Positions 1 through 9,174 are shown, counted from the first letter of the stretch. The stretch: DNA of 64,000 nt from Flavobacterium microcysteis (GCF_006385255.1 NZ_VFJE01000056.1:124001-188000), one strand, 5' to 3'. Notes: a model not told the origin generated them from the sequence alone. Program-made: numbers and translations.

Positions 1-51
1 CTAAGGGAAAACTTTAAGAAAATTTAATTTAGAATGATTTTAAATAATTCT

Positions 52-59
52 TATATTTG
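52..59 (+). promoter_or_regulatory. Bacteroidota -7 element (TATATTTG)
   Basis: TATATTTG matches the TAnnTTTG -7 consensus and lies 18 bases before the ATG at 77. Transcription would start near 66, giving a very short leader. No clear -33 TTG was picked out. Confidence 0.5.
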
Positions 60-76
60 TTCGAAATAATTCAGTT

Positions 77-436
77 ATGAAAGAAATCGAACAAATCTAT
101 TTTAATGACTTTGGTGTCGCTTTCCATTGGAAAAAAGAAAAGAAGGTACTGAAAAACAAAGTACAACTAGTTTTTAAGGAAACGGGCTTTTATCTTTCAA
201 AAGAAGAACTGAATTTTTTTGCAGATACGATTGATGCAACCTGTTATGAAGTCAATGCTAATTGCGATGCCTGCGAATTCAAAAGAAAATGCCATAAATT
301 TTTACTGAAAACACCGGTACAGCAGATTGATTTGGCAGTTTCCGTCAATGAATTATTGCAAATCAAGGATTTGGTAGAAGGCACAATTTTTCAAATCCAA
401 CTAAAAGATTATTTGGATGAAATCTGCCAGAATTAA
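77..436 (+). CDS. Conserved hypothetical protein (DUF6686-like)
   Basis: A 119-residue soluble protein with no signal peptide or membrane segment. The middle holds a cysteine cluster (CYEVNANCDACEFKRKC, about residues 56-72) that could bind a metal or form disulfides. The rest is charged and mixed alpha/beta. It resembles small proteins of unknown function that are widespread in Flavobacteriaceae (DUF6686, from memory). The gene ends 4 bases into the convergent lpxH gene, and a good -7 element sits just upstream, so it is probably monocistronic. The function is not known. Confidence 0.7.
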   Translation: MKEIEQIYFNDFGVAFHWKKEKKVLKNKVQLVFKETGFYLSKEELNFFADTIDATCYEVNANCDACEFKRKCHKFLLKTPVQQIDLAVSVNELLQIKDLVEGTIFQIQLKDYLDEICQN

Positions 437-1182
437 GACTTATACTCTTTTAATTCAAAGGTAGTTCCGTCAAATACACCATAGGTAAAATAGCCAATCC
501 AGTCACCCAGATTTATATAGGAAGAATTGTTACCTACTTCTATTGTCATAGGTAGATGCCTGTGACCAAATACGAAATAATCGTAGTGTTTGGTCTCTAG
601 CTTTCGTTTGGAATATTGTACCAGCCATTCATTATCCTCACCCAAAAAACGAACATCTTCTGCTCCGGAAATCAGCTTGTTTTTTACAGAAAGATGTTGT
701 GCTAATTTAACGCCCAAATCAGGATGCAACCACCTAAAAAGCCATTTTGAAAAAGGATTGGTAAACACTTTTTTCATTCTTTTGTAGCCTTTGTCGCCCG
801 GGCCTAATCCGTCGCCGTGGCCAATCAGAAAATGCTTGCCATCAAACGTAAACTCTTTTGTAGTATGGTAAACGGGAATATTAAGCTCTTTCTCGAAATA
901 ATCAGACATCCATAAATCGTGATTGCCTACAAAAAAATAAATCGGAATGCCGCTGTCACGAATTTCCGCCAATTTTCCCAAAACACGTACAAATCCTTTT
1001 GGGACTACGGTTTTGTATTCGAACCAAAAATCAAACAAGTCGCCTAATAGGAATAATGCAGTTGCATCTTTTTTGATTTCATCAAGCCAGGCTACAAATT
1101 TTTGTTCTCTTGGAAAACTCAATTCAGGCGTTGGCGCTCCAAAATGTTGGTCGGAAGCAAAGTATATTTTAGTGTCTGCCAC
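433..1182 (-). CDS. lpxH: UDP-2,3-diacylglucosamine diphosphatase
   Basis: A 249-residue calcineurin-like metallophosphoesterase. It carries the full metal-binding set in order: DQH at 11-13, GDLFD at 47-51, GNHD at 86-89, GHGDG at 121-125 and GHRH at 206-209. The family cleaves UDP-2,3-diacylglucosamine to lipid X and UMP in lipid A synthesis, at the inner face of the cytoplasmic membrane. The length and the LFDFW motif fit LpxH. The start codon is GTG (GTG GCA GAC), with a -7 element TATCTTTG 19 bases upstream. An LpxH2-type paralogue cannot be excluded, but the motif set fits LpxH well. Confidence 0.88.
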   Translation of the reverse strand: MADTKIYFASDQHFGAPTPELSFPREQKFVAWLDEIKKDATALFLLGDLFDFWFEYKTVVPKGFVRVLGKLAEIRDSGIPIYFFVGNHDLWMSDYFEKELNIPVYHTTKEFTFDGKHFLIGHGDGLGPGDKGYKRMKKVFTNPFSKWLFRWLHPDLGVKLAQHLSVKNKLISGAEDVRFLGEDNEWLVQYSKRKLETKHYDYFVFGHRHLPMTIEVGNNSSYINLGDWIGYFTYGVFDGTTFELKEYKS

Positions 1183-1200
1183 GTTTATTCAATTAAAATC

Positions 1201-1208
1201 CAAAGATA
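1201..1208 (-). promoter_or_regulatory. -7 element for lpxH (TATCTTTG)
   Basis: The minus strand reads TATCTTTG, an exact TAnnTTTG match, 19 bases before the GTG start of lpxH. Confidence 0.5.
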
Positions 1209-1249
1209 AGAAAGATTGCGCACTTAACAGGATATGGCGCTTTCTTCTT

Positions 1250-1843
1250 TTATCTTCCCCAGATTTCACTTTCAATAACCATAGGGATAACAACACCTAT
1301 AACAAAAGAAGACATGACAAGCGTCCAGTCGCGCTTAGAAAAACGAAAAACAGTCTGCACGATGTAGGATAGAATCAACACGATAAGAACCACAATAATC
1401 TGTGCGGCTTCAATACCTAAGGCAAATTCGAGTAACGGAAGTAATTTGTCGGAAGAATTCCCTGGAAGTATGGTGTTGAAATAATTCGAAAAGCCCAATC
1501 CGTGAATGATTCCGAAGAAAAGCGTTACGATAGCTATAAAGCTGATACTTTCCTTTTTTGAATTTTTTCCGGCTGTGAAAAGATGGAAAACGGCTGTGAT
1601 TAATATGGTAATTGGAATTAAAAACTCAACAAGATTGACCTTAATCTGTACAAAGCCATATACCGAAAGGAGCAAAGCCATAGTATGGCCAACCGTAAAA
1701 AGAGAGACTAAAAGCAATACTCTTTTCCAGTCTTTAAAAGCATAGGGAATTGTCAATGCGATTAAAAACAAGACATGGTCGTAGGCATTGATGTCTAAAA
1801 CATGACGTAATCCTGTGTTGAAATAAATCCAAAACTCAGACAT
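1250..1843 (-). CDS. HupE/UreJ-family membrane protein
   Basis: A 197-residue protein with about six hydrophobic helices. It starts with a short amphipathic stretch (GLRHVLDINAYDHVLFLIAL) followed by FTVGHTMALLLS and FGIIHGLGFS. The histidines in HxxD, GHT and HGLGF are typical of HupE/UreJ-type (HupE_UreJ_2) proteins. Characterised relatives are nickel or metal permeases or hydrogenase/urease accessory proteins, but no such enzyme is encoded here and the bacterial role is unknown. The protein would sit in the inner membrane. It is a single gene with its own -7 element (TATGTTTG) upstream. Confidence 0.8.
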   Translation of the reverse strand: MSEFWIYFNTGLRHVLDINAYDHVLFLIALTIPYAFKDWKRVLLLVSLFTVGHTMALLLSVYGFVQIKVNLVEFLIPITILITAVFHLFTAGKNSKKESISFIAIVTLFFGIIHGLGFSNYFNTILPGNSSDKLLPLLEFALGIEAAQIIVVLIVLILSYIVQTVFRFSKRDWTLVMSSFVIGVVIPMVIESEIWGR

Positions 1844-1868
1844 ATATAGATATTTTTGATTGGGATTT

Positions 1869-1876
1869 CAAACATA
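1869..1876 (-). promoter_or_regulatory. -7 element for the HupE-like gene (TATGTTTG)
   Basis: The minus strand reads TATGTTTG, an exact TAnnTTTG match, 26 bases before the ATG. Confidence 0.45.
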
Positions 1877-1949
1877 CGATATATTTTGGAAAGAGTTTAT
1901 TTCTGTTAAGAAAAGTCGGCAATTTATGCCGTTAAAATAGAAATAGGAT

Positions 1950-1957
1950 TATATTTG
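1950..1957 (+). promoter_or_regulatory. -7 element for the TerB-like gene (TATATTTG)
   Basis: TATATTTG, an exact TAnnTTTG match, lies 17 bases before the ATG at 1974, within AT-rich spacer. Confidence 0.5.
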
Positions 1958-1973
1958 CAAAAAAATTATAATT

Positions 1974-2405
1974 ATGTCAATTTCAGATTTATTTGATAGC
2001 GGATTTAAAAATAGAAATAAAGGACATTTCGCTTCTATCGTGAGAGTTGCAATGGAAAACGGGCACTTGAGCGAAGAAGAAAGACACTTCTTGGACAAGT
2101 TGGCCATGCAATTGGATATTTCTTCTGAAGAGTATGCTGAAATTCTTGCTAATCCGATGAAATACCCAATCAATCCTCCTTATTTGCACACGCAAAGACT
2201 AGAGCGTTTGTATGACCTTTCAAGGATGGTATATGCGGATCACGTTTTAGGTCCAAAACAAAAAGAAATCCTTACCCGATTTGCATTGGCATTAGGATTT
2301 ACTCCAGGAAACGTACATTACATTGTTGACAAAGCACTTTCATTGCTTGTCTTGGGTGTAGATTTGGACACTTTCCTATTCGAAATGACTCACATGAATA
2401 AATAA
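1974..2405 (+). CDS. TerB-family protein
   Basis: A 143-residue all-helical acidic protein resembling the TerB/DjlA-like fold. It has the acidic stretch GHLSEEERHFLDKLA near residue 30 and repeated helices ending in LGVDLDTFLFEMTHMNK. TerB domains are linked to tellurite resistance and membrane stress, but single small TerB proteins are common in Flavobacteriaceae without the other ter genes, and none are present here. It is cytosolic, with no signal peptide. A strong bidirectional terminator follows directly. The tellurite label is by family only. Confidence 0.7.
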   Translation: MSISDLFDSGFKNRNKGHFASIVRVAMENGHLSEEERHFLDKLAMQLDISSEEYAEILANPMKYPINPPYLHTQRLERLYDLSRMVYADHVLGPKQKEILTRFALALGFTPGNVHYIVDKALSLLVLGVDLDTFLFEMTHMNK

Positions 2406-2432
2406 AAAAAAGCTCCAATCGGAGCTTTTTTT
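2404..2432. terminator. Bidirectional intrinsic terminator
   Basis: AGCTCC and GGAGCT pair around the loop AATC, flanked by an A run on the left and a T run on the right. It works in both directions between the convergent TerB-like and fbp genes. Confidence 0.9.
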
Positions 2433-2445
2433 ATGCGTATACTTT

Positions 2446-3459
2446 TTATTTCTCGCTTGCTGTTTTCATAAATTCTTCTGCTTTTTCTACCATGTTGTAG
2501 CTACCGCAAAAGAATGGGACACGCTGGTGTAGTTCTGTTGGTTGGATTTCCATAATTCTTCCAAAACCGTCAGAAGCCTTGCCGCCTGCTTGTTCTGCTA
2601 AGAAGGCCATCGGGTTGCATTCGTATAGAAGACGCAATTTTCCGCTTGGAGCCTTAGAGCTTGTTGGATAAATATAAATTCCTCCCTTAATCATGTTTCT
2701 ATGGATGTCTGAAACCAAACTTCCGATATAACGTGAAGTATAAGGTCTGTCTCCTTCTTCCAACTGGCAGTATTTGATATAATCTTTTACGCCTTGTGGG
2801 AAATGAACATAGTTTCCTTCGTTGATGGAATAAATCTTACCGTCTTTTGGAAACTTCATGTTTGGATGTGAAAGGTAGAAAGTGCCAATAGCAGGATTCA
2901 GTGTAAATCCGTTCACGCCACGCCCTGTAGTGTATACCAACATGGTTGATGTGCCATAAATTACATATCCGGCTGCTACCTGATTCACACCAGGCTGAAG
3001 AAAATCTTCAATAGTAACCGGTGTTCCTATAGGAGTTATTCTTCTGTAAACAGAAAAAATGGTTCCAACAGAAACATTTACATCGATATTGGATGAACCG
3101 TCAAGCGGATCCATCAATACGACATATTTGTTGTTATGGCATTCGTCTTTACCCTTGATAGTGATAAAATCATCACTTTCTTCTGAAGCGATACCACATA
3201 CAATTTCACGGTTAATTAGTGTCTGTATAAAAGTCTCGTTGGCAAAAACATCTAATTTTTGCTGATCTTCTCCCTGAATATTCTGTTCGCCGGCAGCGCC
3301 CACAATATCTACCAATCCGGCCTTGTTTACCTTGTAGTTAACGACCTTGGCGGCCAATCGGATGGAGTTGATTAATCTGGATAATTCTCCGGAAGAATAT
3401 TGGAAATCTTCCTGTTTTTCAATAATAAATTCCCCTAATGTTTTATTGCGTTCCTCCAT
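2446..3459 (-). CDS. fbp: Fructose-1,6-bisphosphatase class I
   Basis: A 337-residue enzyme of gluconeogenesis that hydrolyses fructose-1,6-bisphosphate to fructose-6-phosphate. It shows ASEESDDF (metal ligands), the hallmark [13 protein letters not shown], and the C-terminal [18 protein letters not shown] active-site segment. The frame is open 9 codons further upstream (to 3486), but [11 protein letters not shown] is the start seen in relatives and is chosen here. A candidate -7 element lies at 3551-3558. The gene is convergent with the TerB-like gene, with a shared terminator. Confidence 0.95.
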   Translation of the reverse strand: MEERNKTLGEFIIEKQEDFQYSSGELSRLINSIRLAAKVVNYKVNKAGLVDIVGAAGEQNIQGEDQQKLDVFANETFIQTLINREIVCGIASEESDDFITIKGKDECHNNKYVVLMDPLDGSSNIDVNVSVGTIFSVYRRITPIGTPVTIEDFLQPGVNQVAAGYVIYGTSTMLVYTTGRGVNGFTLNPAIGTFYLSHPNMKFPKDGKIYSINEGNYVHFPQGVKDYIKYCQLEEGDRPYTSRYIGSLVSDIHRNMIKGGIYIYPTSSKAPSGKLRLLYECNPMAFLAEQAGGKASDGFGRIMEIQPTELHQRVPFFCGSYNMVEKAEEFMKTASEK

Positions 3460-3550
3460 TACGATATCGTTGTAGTTGTGGTGCAAATATCGTTCATAAA
3501 TTCTATTATTTCAGACCCGACATCAAAAAAATATTTATAAATAAATGTTA

Positions 3551-3558
3551 CAAATATA
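3551..3558 (-). promoter_or_regulatory. Candidate -7 element for fbp (TATATTTG)
   Basis: The minus strand reads TATATTTG, about 92 bases before the fbp ATG at 3459. It sits back to back with a plus-strand element at 3568-3575. Confidence 0.4.
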
Positions 3559-3567
3559 AAAAAATGT

Positions 3568-3575
3568 TATTTTTG
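3568..3575 (+). promoter_or_regulatory. Candidate -7 element for the GNAT gene (TATTTTTG)
   Basis: TATTTTTG fits TAnnTTTG. The leader to the ATG at 3710 would be about 130 bases and contains one 29-codon open frame (from 3578) that cannot be judged as coding. Confidence 0.4.
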
Positions 3576-3709
3576 CATGATTTTAAAAAAGACAGGAAAA
3601 TTGGATTTTTCAAGGAATTTTTCAGAAAAGAAATGTCTTGGATTGTGCAGTTGGACAAGCTTTTAATATATTCGCTGTAAAAATCGAAACAGAGAAAAAG
3701 AATACAGAA

Positions 3710-4180
3710 ATGATAATCAGAAGAGGAACTGAAAACGATATGAAGGCTGTTTTGGGCCTGATTCAAGAACTGGCTGTTTTTGAAAAAGAACCTGAAGCAG
3801 TAGTAGTTACAAAAGAAGATTTAATCCGTGATGGTTTTGGAAGCAATCCGCTCTTCCATACTTTTGTAGCAGAACTGGAAGGTGAAATTATAGGAATGGC
3901 GTTGTACTACTATCGATTTTCTACATGGAAAGGAAAAACAATTCATCTCGAAGATTTGATTGTTACTGAAAAAAGCAGAGGTACGGGAGCTGGAATGGCA
4001 CTGTATTCTGAAATTATAAAAGAAGGAGAAAAAGAAAATGTACGCCGTATTGAATGGAATGTCCTAAATTGGAATACGCCCGCCATCGAATTTTATGAAA
4101 AATCCGGAGCAAAAGTCTTATCAGACTGGCGTGTTGTCCACATGGACGAACAAGGAATTAATGATTTTTTAAAAGGCTGA
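3710..4180 (+). CDS. GNAT-family N-acetyltransferase
   Basis: A 156-residue acetyltransferase of the spermidine/diamine N-acetyltransferase-like (SSAT) group. It has the N-terminal IRRGTENDMKAVLGLIQELA, the core HLEDLIVTEKSRGTGAGMALYSEI (acetyl-CoA binding RGxGxG variant) and the C-terminal WNTPAIEFYEKSGAKVLSDW. The frame runs 24 codons further upstream, but that part is not conserved-looking, so the ATG at 3710 is used. The substrate is unknown, with polyamines or thialysine possible from the family. A repeat-filled spacer separates it from lysC. Confidence 0.82.
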   Translation: MIIRRGTENDMKAVLGLIQELAVFEKEPEAVVVTKEDLIRDGFGSNPLFHTFVAELEGEIIGMALYYYRFSTWKGKTIHLEDLIVTEKSRGTGAGMALYSEIIKEGEKENVRRIEWNVLNWNTPAIEFYEKSGAKVLSDWRVVHMDEQGINDFLKG

Positions 4181-4340
4181 AAGCAATAGGCCATAAGCCG
4201 TAAGCCAAAAATCTAAAATCAAAAATCAAAGGTCGAAAGCTGAAAGCAATAGGCATTAAGCATTAGGCAATAAGCCATAAGCCGTAAGCCAAAAATCATA
4301 AATCATAAATCAAAAATCTAAGATCACAAATCAAAAATCA
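4175..4340. repeat. Degenerate AAAATC / TAAGCC repeat array
   Basis: The whole spacer between the GNAT gene and lysC is made of short degenerate repeats. The units are AAAAATCA-like and CATAAGCCGTAAGCC-like. A composite unit beginning GCTGAAAGCAATAGGC occurs at about 4176 and again at about 4239, and both copies end in CCATAAGCCGTAAGCC followed by AAAAATC. There is no coding potential. Such spacers recur in Flavobacterium genomes. Confidence 0.8.
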
Positions 4341-5603
4341 ATGAGAGTATTTAAATTTGGAGGTGCTTCAGTAAAAGATGCCAATGGCATTAAAAACGTA
4401 TATGATGTTTTACAGCAGGTCGGTTTTGACGATGTACTGCTTGTTGTATCGGCTATGGGGAAAACGACAAATGCTTTGGAAGTCGTAATAAAGAACTATT
4501 TCGAAAAATCGGCTGAGTTGCAATCTTCCATACAGGATGTCAAGAAATACCACAACCAGATTTTGCTCGATTTGTTTGAAGATGATAAAAATGCCGTTTT
4601 TGCAGCTATCAATCAGCTTTTCTCGGATTTGGAAGGTTTCTTGAAAAGCAACAAATCGCCTAACTATAATTTTGTTTACGATCAGATTGTCAGCTTTGGT
4701 GAGATGATTTCGACTACTATCATCAGCCACTATTTCAATTTCAGAGGATTGAAAAACCAATGGCTTGATGTTCGTAATTTTATAAAAACAGACACGACCT
4801 ATCGTGATGCCATTGTAGATTGGGAACAAACACAAAAGCTGATTTCTAAAAACGTAAAGAAAAAAGTACTCAACATCACTCAAGGATTTTTAGGTTCTGA
4901 CGAAAATAATTTCACAACGACTTTAGGGCGTGAAGGTTCGGATTATACGGCAGCTATTTTTGCCTATTGCCTGAATGCGGAAAGTGTTACCATCTGGAAA
5001 GATGTGCCTGGTGTTATGAATGCCGATCCGAGGTATTTTGAAAATGCAACGCTCCTAAACCAAATTTCATACCGTGAAGCTATAGAACTTGCCTTTTACG
5101 GAGCTACCGTTATTCACCCTAAAACATTACAGCCATTACAGCGAAAAGAAATTCCGTTGTTTGTAAAATCGTTTCTGAATCCGTCATTGCCGGGAACCAG
5201 CGTAAGCAAAGGAGCTGATTTGGAACCACACCTGCCTTGTTTTATCGTAAAAAAAGAACAGCTGCTCATTTCGCTTTCTTCTATAGATTTCTCTTTTATC
5301 ATGGAAGAGAATATCAGTGAGATTTTTGGACTTCTGCACCACTATAAAATGAAAGTGAGCCTGATTCAGAACTCAGCAATCAGTTTCTCGGTTTGTATTG
5401 AAGACAAATTCGGCAATTTCAGCGACCTGAAAAATGTACTTTCAAAGAAATTCAAAGTTTCTTATAATGAAAATGTTTCACTTTATACCATTCGCCATTT
5501 CAATGAGAAAGCAGCAGAAATGGTTGAAAAAGGCAAACAAGTATTGCTGAAGCAAGTCAGCAGAGAAACCATGCAAATTGTTACCAAAGAAACCACCAAC
5601 TAA
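4341..5603 (+). CDS. lysC: Aspartate kinase (monofunctional)
   Basis: A 420-residue enzyme that phosphorylates aspartate, the first step to lysine, threonine, methionine and diaminopimelate. It begins with KFGGASV (residues 5-11, nucleotide binding) and has VVSAMGKTT, SFGEMISTTII, TLGREGSDYTAAIFAY and WKDVPGVMNADPR. A C-terminal ACT-type region (from about residue 300) would bind allosteric amino acids. There is no fused homoserine dehydrogenase. Upstream is a repeat array. Downstream is a terminator at 5628-5661. Confidence 0.92.
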   Translation: MRVFKFGGASVKDANGIKNVYDVLQQVGFDDVLLVVSAMGKTTNALEVVIKNYFEKSAELQSSIQDVKKYHNQILLDLFEDDKNAVFAAINQLFSDLEGFLKSNKSPNYNFVYDQIVSFGEMISTTIISHYFNFRGLKNQWLDVRNFIKTDTTYRDAIVDWEQTQKLISKNVKKKVLNITQGFLGSDENNFTTTLGREGSDYTAAIFAYCLNAESVTIWKDVPGVMNADPRYFENATLLNQISYREAIELAFYGATVIHPKTLQPLQRKEIPLFVKSFLNPSLPGTSVSKGADLEPHLPCFIVKKEQLLISLSSIDFSFIMEENISEIFGLLHHYKMKVSLIQNSAISFSVCIEDKFGNFSDLKNVLSKKFKVSYNENVSLYTIRHFNEKAAEMVEKGKQVLLKQVSRETMQIVTKETTN

Positions 5604-5627
5604 TTATTTTTTATAAACCACGTGCCA

Positions 5628-5661
5628 TCGGGAGTTGCGAAATATCGTACTCCCGATTTTT
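5628..5661 (+). terminator. Intrinsic terminator after lysC
   Basis: ATCGGGAGT at 5628-5636 pairs with ACTCCCGAT at 5649-5657, followed by TTTTAT. Confidence 0.7.
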
Positions 5662-5689
5662 ATTTGCTTTTCCTCGAAGAATCCGGCTC

Positions 5690-5721
5690 TTGAAATTATT
5701 GGTTTATAAATACTACTTTTG
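5690..5721 (+). promoter_or_regulatory. Promoter with -33 TTG and -7 TACTTTTG
   Basis: TTG at 5690-5692 and TACTTTTG at 5714-5721 are 21 bases apart, which fits the Flavobacterium -33/-7 pattern. The next ATG is at 5744. Confidence 0.55.
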
Positions 5722-5743
5722 AGCTTTCGGAGTTATAGTATTT

Positions 5744-8700
5744 ATGTTGAAAAAATTGCTTTTTCTGGTTTTAATAGGCTTTGTTTCTGGACTTTCTGCC
5801 CAGGAAGTCAAAACGCCATATAAAAATAGGAAGATTACGGCTTCAAAAGATACCATACGTATTGACAGCGTAAGCATCAGCAGTTCGTTTTTCAAACTAC
5901 AGGACAAGCAGGGCAATGATATTGACACGACCTATTATAAGGTTGATTTCCAAAAAAGTATACTTGTTTTTAAAAATGATTTTAAGTCGGAAGATACTCT
6001 GACACTTCGTTATTTCAGCTATCCTGAATATCTTACCCGAAAATATAGTATTTATGATGACAGCCGTGTTGTCAGCAATGAATCCGGAAAAGGCAATCTT
6101 TATAAGGTTTCCAGAGATCCAATAAGCACCTTTAAACCTTTTGACGGATTAAATACATCAGGAAGTATCACCAGAGGAATTACGATTGGTAACAACCAAA
6201 ATGCGGTAGTCAATTCCAATCTGGATTTACAAATAACGGGCAAAATTTCAGACAAGGTAAGTTTAAGAGCTTCCATTCAAGACAGTAATATTCCTTTGCA
6301 GGAAGGCGGATATTCACAAAAATTGGACGAATTTGACCAGATTTTCATTGAACTTTTTAGCGATAAATGGAATATTAGGGCAGGGGATTTATTTTTAGAG
6401 AACAGGCAATCCCGATTTCTGAATTTCAACAAAAAAGTACAAGGACTTTCTGCAAATTTCACATTTGGAACGCCAGAAAATAAAACCAATGTTTTTGCAT
6501 CGGCAGCTTTGGTAAGAGGACAATACGCCCGGAGTTCGTTTACCGGACAAGAAGGAAATCAAGGACCCTATAAGCTGCAAGGGCCTAATGGCGAATTGTA
6601 TATTTTGGTTATTTCTGGTTCAGAACGTGTTTTTGTCAACGGGATTTTGCTGACTCGAGGTGAAAATAATGACTATACGATTGACTACAATGCGGGCGAA
6701 ATAATCTTTACATCTTTATTTCCGATTACTTCCGAAATGAGGATTAATGTCGAATATCAATATTCAGACAGAAACTATACACGTTTCGTAACCTATGCCG
6801 GAGCCATGCACGAACAGGAAAAGTGGAGTATTGGCGGGTATTTATATTCAGAAAATGACGTGAAAAACCAGCCACTGCAACAAAATCTTTCTGCAGAGCA
6901 AGTTGAAGTGTTGAAAGAGGCGGGTGACAATACTGCAGCAATGACAGCGCCGTCAGCTTATGTAGACAGTTATTCCGAAAACAAGATATTGTACAGAAAA
7001 ATAAACGTTGGTGGTGTTGAGGTTTTTGAATTCTCAAACACTCCTACTGATGAACTATACAATGTGCGGTTTTCTCTTGTAGGTGCTAATCAGGGAAATT
7101 ACAGGCTTTCGAATACGGCTACCATAGGAAGAGTTTACGAATATGTTCCACCGGCAAACGGAATTCCTCAAGGAAATTATGAGCCTATTATCCGATTAGT
7201 AGCTCCAACCAAAATCCAGATTGCTACCGTTTTGGGGAAATACAAACCAAACGAAAAAACGTTGGTTGATTTTGAATTAGGTATAAGTAACAACGACCAA
7301 AATCTCTTTTCCTCAAAAGATGACAGCGATAACCAGGGACTTGCCGGAAAGATCAATGCCAAACAAAGGCTGTTTTCAAAAACATGGCAGTTGGATGCTT
7401 TTGCCAATTACCAATTTGTACAGAAACAGTTTAGAACCATTGAGCGCTTATTTACGATTGAATTTGACCGTGATTGGAACCTGACCAATCCGCTAGGGAA
7501 TCAAAGCTTGCTTGTTACCGGTTTGAACTTTATCCTTCCAAACAAGGGAAATGCAAGATATCAGTTAGAAAAGCTTGATTTTTCTGAAAGCTTTTCAGGA
7601 ACAAGACACGTAGTGGATGGCTCCTTCCGATTTAAAAATTTCACTTTCCAAAATAACGGGAGTATACTGAAAAGCGATAGCAATTACTCCGAATCAAAAT
7701 TTATCAGGAACCAGACACAGGCACGTTATCATTTTGGGAAAAACTGGATAGGAGGTAGTTATCGACTGGAAGACAACGAAGAAAAGATTAAAGAAACCGG
7801 ACAGTTTTCTGCCTTGAGCCAAAAGTTTAATGAGTTTGGTCTTTTTACAGGACGAGGCGATAGTACAAAAGTGTATGTAGAATTGGGATATCTGCAACGT
7901 TCCAACGACAGTTTGGTCAACGGATTTGTAAAAAAAGTCAATACATCCAATTCCTATTATCTGAAGTCAAGATTGATGAAAACTGAAAAAAGCGACCTTT
8001 CATTATTTGTCAACTACAGGAATTTGAAATTTGAAGATCCAACACGAAAAAAAGAACCTTCTTTAAATTCAAGATTGCTATATAATGATCGTTATTTTGA
8101 CCAATTAATTCAGGTTACCACAACCTATGAAACCACATCCGGAACCATTCCTCAACAGGAATTTACCTATCTGAAAGTAGAAGCGGGACGAGGCGTTTAT
8201 ACCTGGATTGATTATAACAATAACGGAATCCAGGAACTGGAAGAATTTGAAGTTGCAAAGTTTGCAGATCAGGCAGAATACGTACGAATTTTTCTTCCCA
8301 ACCAGATTTTTATCAAGACACACCAGAATAAATTTTCACAGTCTGTTATACTAAATGCCAACCAATGGCAGAATGAAAAAGGATTCAAGAAGTTTTTGTC
8401 TTATTTCTATAACCAGACTTCTTTTCTTGTGGATCGAAAGATTATCCGAAACAGCGATAATTTTGACTTGAATCCGTTTTCTTCAGGTGAAAAAGATCTT
8501 TTGGGATTGAACTCCAGTTTTAGAAACAGCTTGTTTTATAATAGAGGAAAACAAGACCATTCTGTGACGTATACCTATTTGAGAAATAGGGCAAAAACGT
8601 TGCTTTCAGTAGGTTCGCAGGAAAGTAACAACCGTTCACATCAGCTGCAATATGCCCATCTTGTGCAAAAAAGCTGGCTTTTTGGATTTATGAGTAAAAC

Positions 8701-9151
8701 AATTGAATCGGAATTGTTTTCGGAAAACTATACCAGCAAGAATTTTGAATTAAAAGGCTATCAGCTGGCACCTAAAATTTCCTATCTGTTTTCAAGAAAT
8801 GCAAGCTGGGATTTGTTCTATGAATTTCAGGAAAAAGACAACAAAATCAATGATAAAGAGTCCTTGCAACAGCATCGTGTAGGGACGTCTTTTACTTATT
8901 CGTCTGAGAAAAAATTTACGATGAATGGCGAATTTTCATTATATAAAAACGATTTCAGTGGCGATGCACTCTCTCCGGTCGCTTATCAGATGCTGGAAGG
9001 ACTGCAACCAGGACAGAATTTAACATGGCGTTTGCTATTGCAAAAGAACCTGACGCAGTTTTTGGATGTCAATGTGAATTATGAAGGAAGAAAAAGTGAA
9101 GAAAGTAAAGCCATCCATACTGGAAGCGTACAGCTTAGGGCTTATTTTTAA
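5744..9151 (+). CDS. Large outer-membrane beta-barrel protein, function unknown
   Basis: A 1135-residue exported protein with signal peptide MLKKLLFLVLIGFVSGLSAQ. It is rich in alternating aromatic beta-strand motifs and ends in LRAYF, an outer-membrane barrel-type terminus. Residues around 280-340 contain GSERVFVNGILLTRGENNDYTIDYNAGEIIFT, a module that recalls the repeated surface domain of the gliding translocon protein SprA and related proteins. There is no T9SS domain and no TonB plug motif. It is monocistronic, with a good promoter. It might be an outer-membrane translocation or surface-assembly protein, but this is inference. Confidence 0.7.
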   Translation: MLKKLLFLVLIGFVSGLSAQEVKTPYKNRKITASKDTIRIDSVSISSSFFKLQDKQGNDIDTTYYKVDFQKSILVFKNDFKSEDTLTLRYFSYPEYLTRKYSIYDDSRVVSNESGKGNLYKVSRDPISTFKPFDGLNTSGSITRGITIGNNQNAVVNSNLDLQITGKISDKVSLRASIQDSNIPLQEGGYSQKLDEFDQIFIELFSDKWNIRAGDLFLENRQSRFLNFNKKVQGLSANFTFGTPENKTNVFASAALVRGQYARSSFTGQEGNQGPYKLQGPNGELYILVISGSERVFVNGILLTRGENNDYTIDYNAGEIIFTSLFPITSEMRINVEYQYSDRNYTRFVTYAGAMHEQEKWSIGGYLYSENDVKNQPLQQNLSAEQVEVLKEAGDNTAAMTAPSAYVDSYSENKILYRKINVGGVEVFEFSNTPTDELYNVRFSLVGANQGNYRLSNTATIGRVYEYVPPANGIPQGNYEPIIRLVAPTKIQIATVLGKYKPNEKTLVDFELGISNNDQNLFSSKDDSDNQGLAGKINAKQRLFSKTWQLDAFANYQFVQKQFRTIERLFTIEFDRDWNLTNPLGNQSLLVTGLNFILPNKGNARYQLEKLDFSESFSGTRHVVDGSFRFKNFTFQNNGSILKSDSNYSESKFIRNQTQARYHFGKNWIGGSYRLEDNEEKIKETGQFSALSQKFNEFGLFTGRGDSTKVYVELGYLQRSNDSLVNGFVKKVNTSNSYYLKSRLMKTEKSDLSLFVNYRNLKFEDPTRKKEPSLNSRLLYNDRYFDQLIQVTTTYETTSGTIPQQEFTYLKVEAGRGVYTWIDYNNNGIQELEEFEVAKFADQAEYVRIFLPNQIFIKTHQNKFSQSVILNANQWQNEKGFKKFLSYFYNQTSFLVDRKIIRNSDNFDLNPFSSGEKDLLGLNSSFRNSLFYNRGKQDHSVTYTYLRNRAKTLLSVGSQESNNRSHQLQYAHLVQKSWLFGFMSKTIESELFSENYTSKNFELKGYQLAPKISYLFSRNASWDLFYEFQEKDNKINDKESLQQHRVGTSFTYSSEKKFTMNGEFSLYKNDFSGDALSPVAYQMLEGLQPGQNLTWRLLLQKNLTQFLDVNVNYEGRKSEESKAIHTGSVQLRAYF

Positions 9152-9174
9152 CATGGATAATCAGTTGAAACCTT

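Noticed and set aside
1974..2405. Tellurite resistance determinant
   Set aside because: Only a lone TerB-like protein is present. No terC, terD or tehB is near, so the phenotype cannot be assigned.
3578..3667. A 29-codon frame (starting MILKKTGKLDFS) in the leader of the GNAT gene
   Set aside because: No features set it apart from chance, and no hairpin links it to the next start.
4175..4340. Repeat arrays as CRISPR
   Set aside because: Units are short, degenerate and lack equal-length unique spacers, and no cas genes are near.
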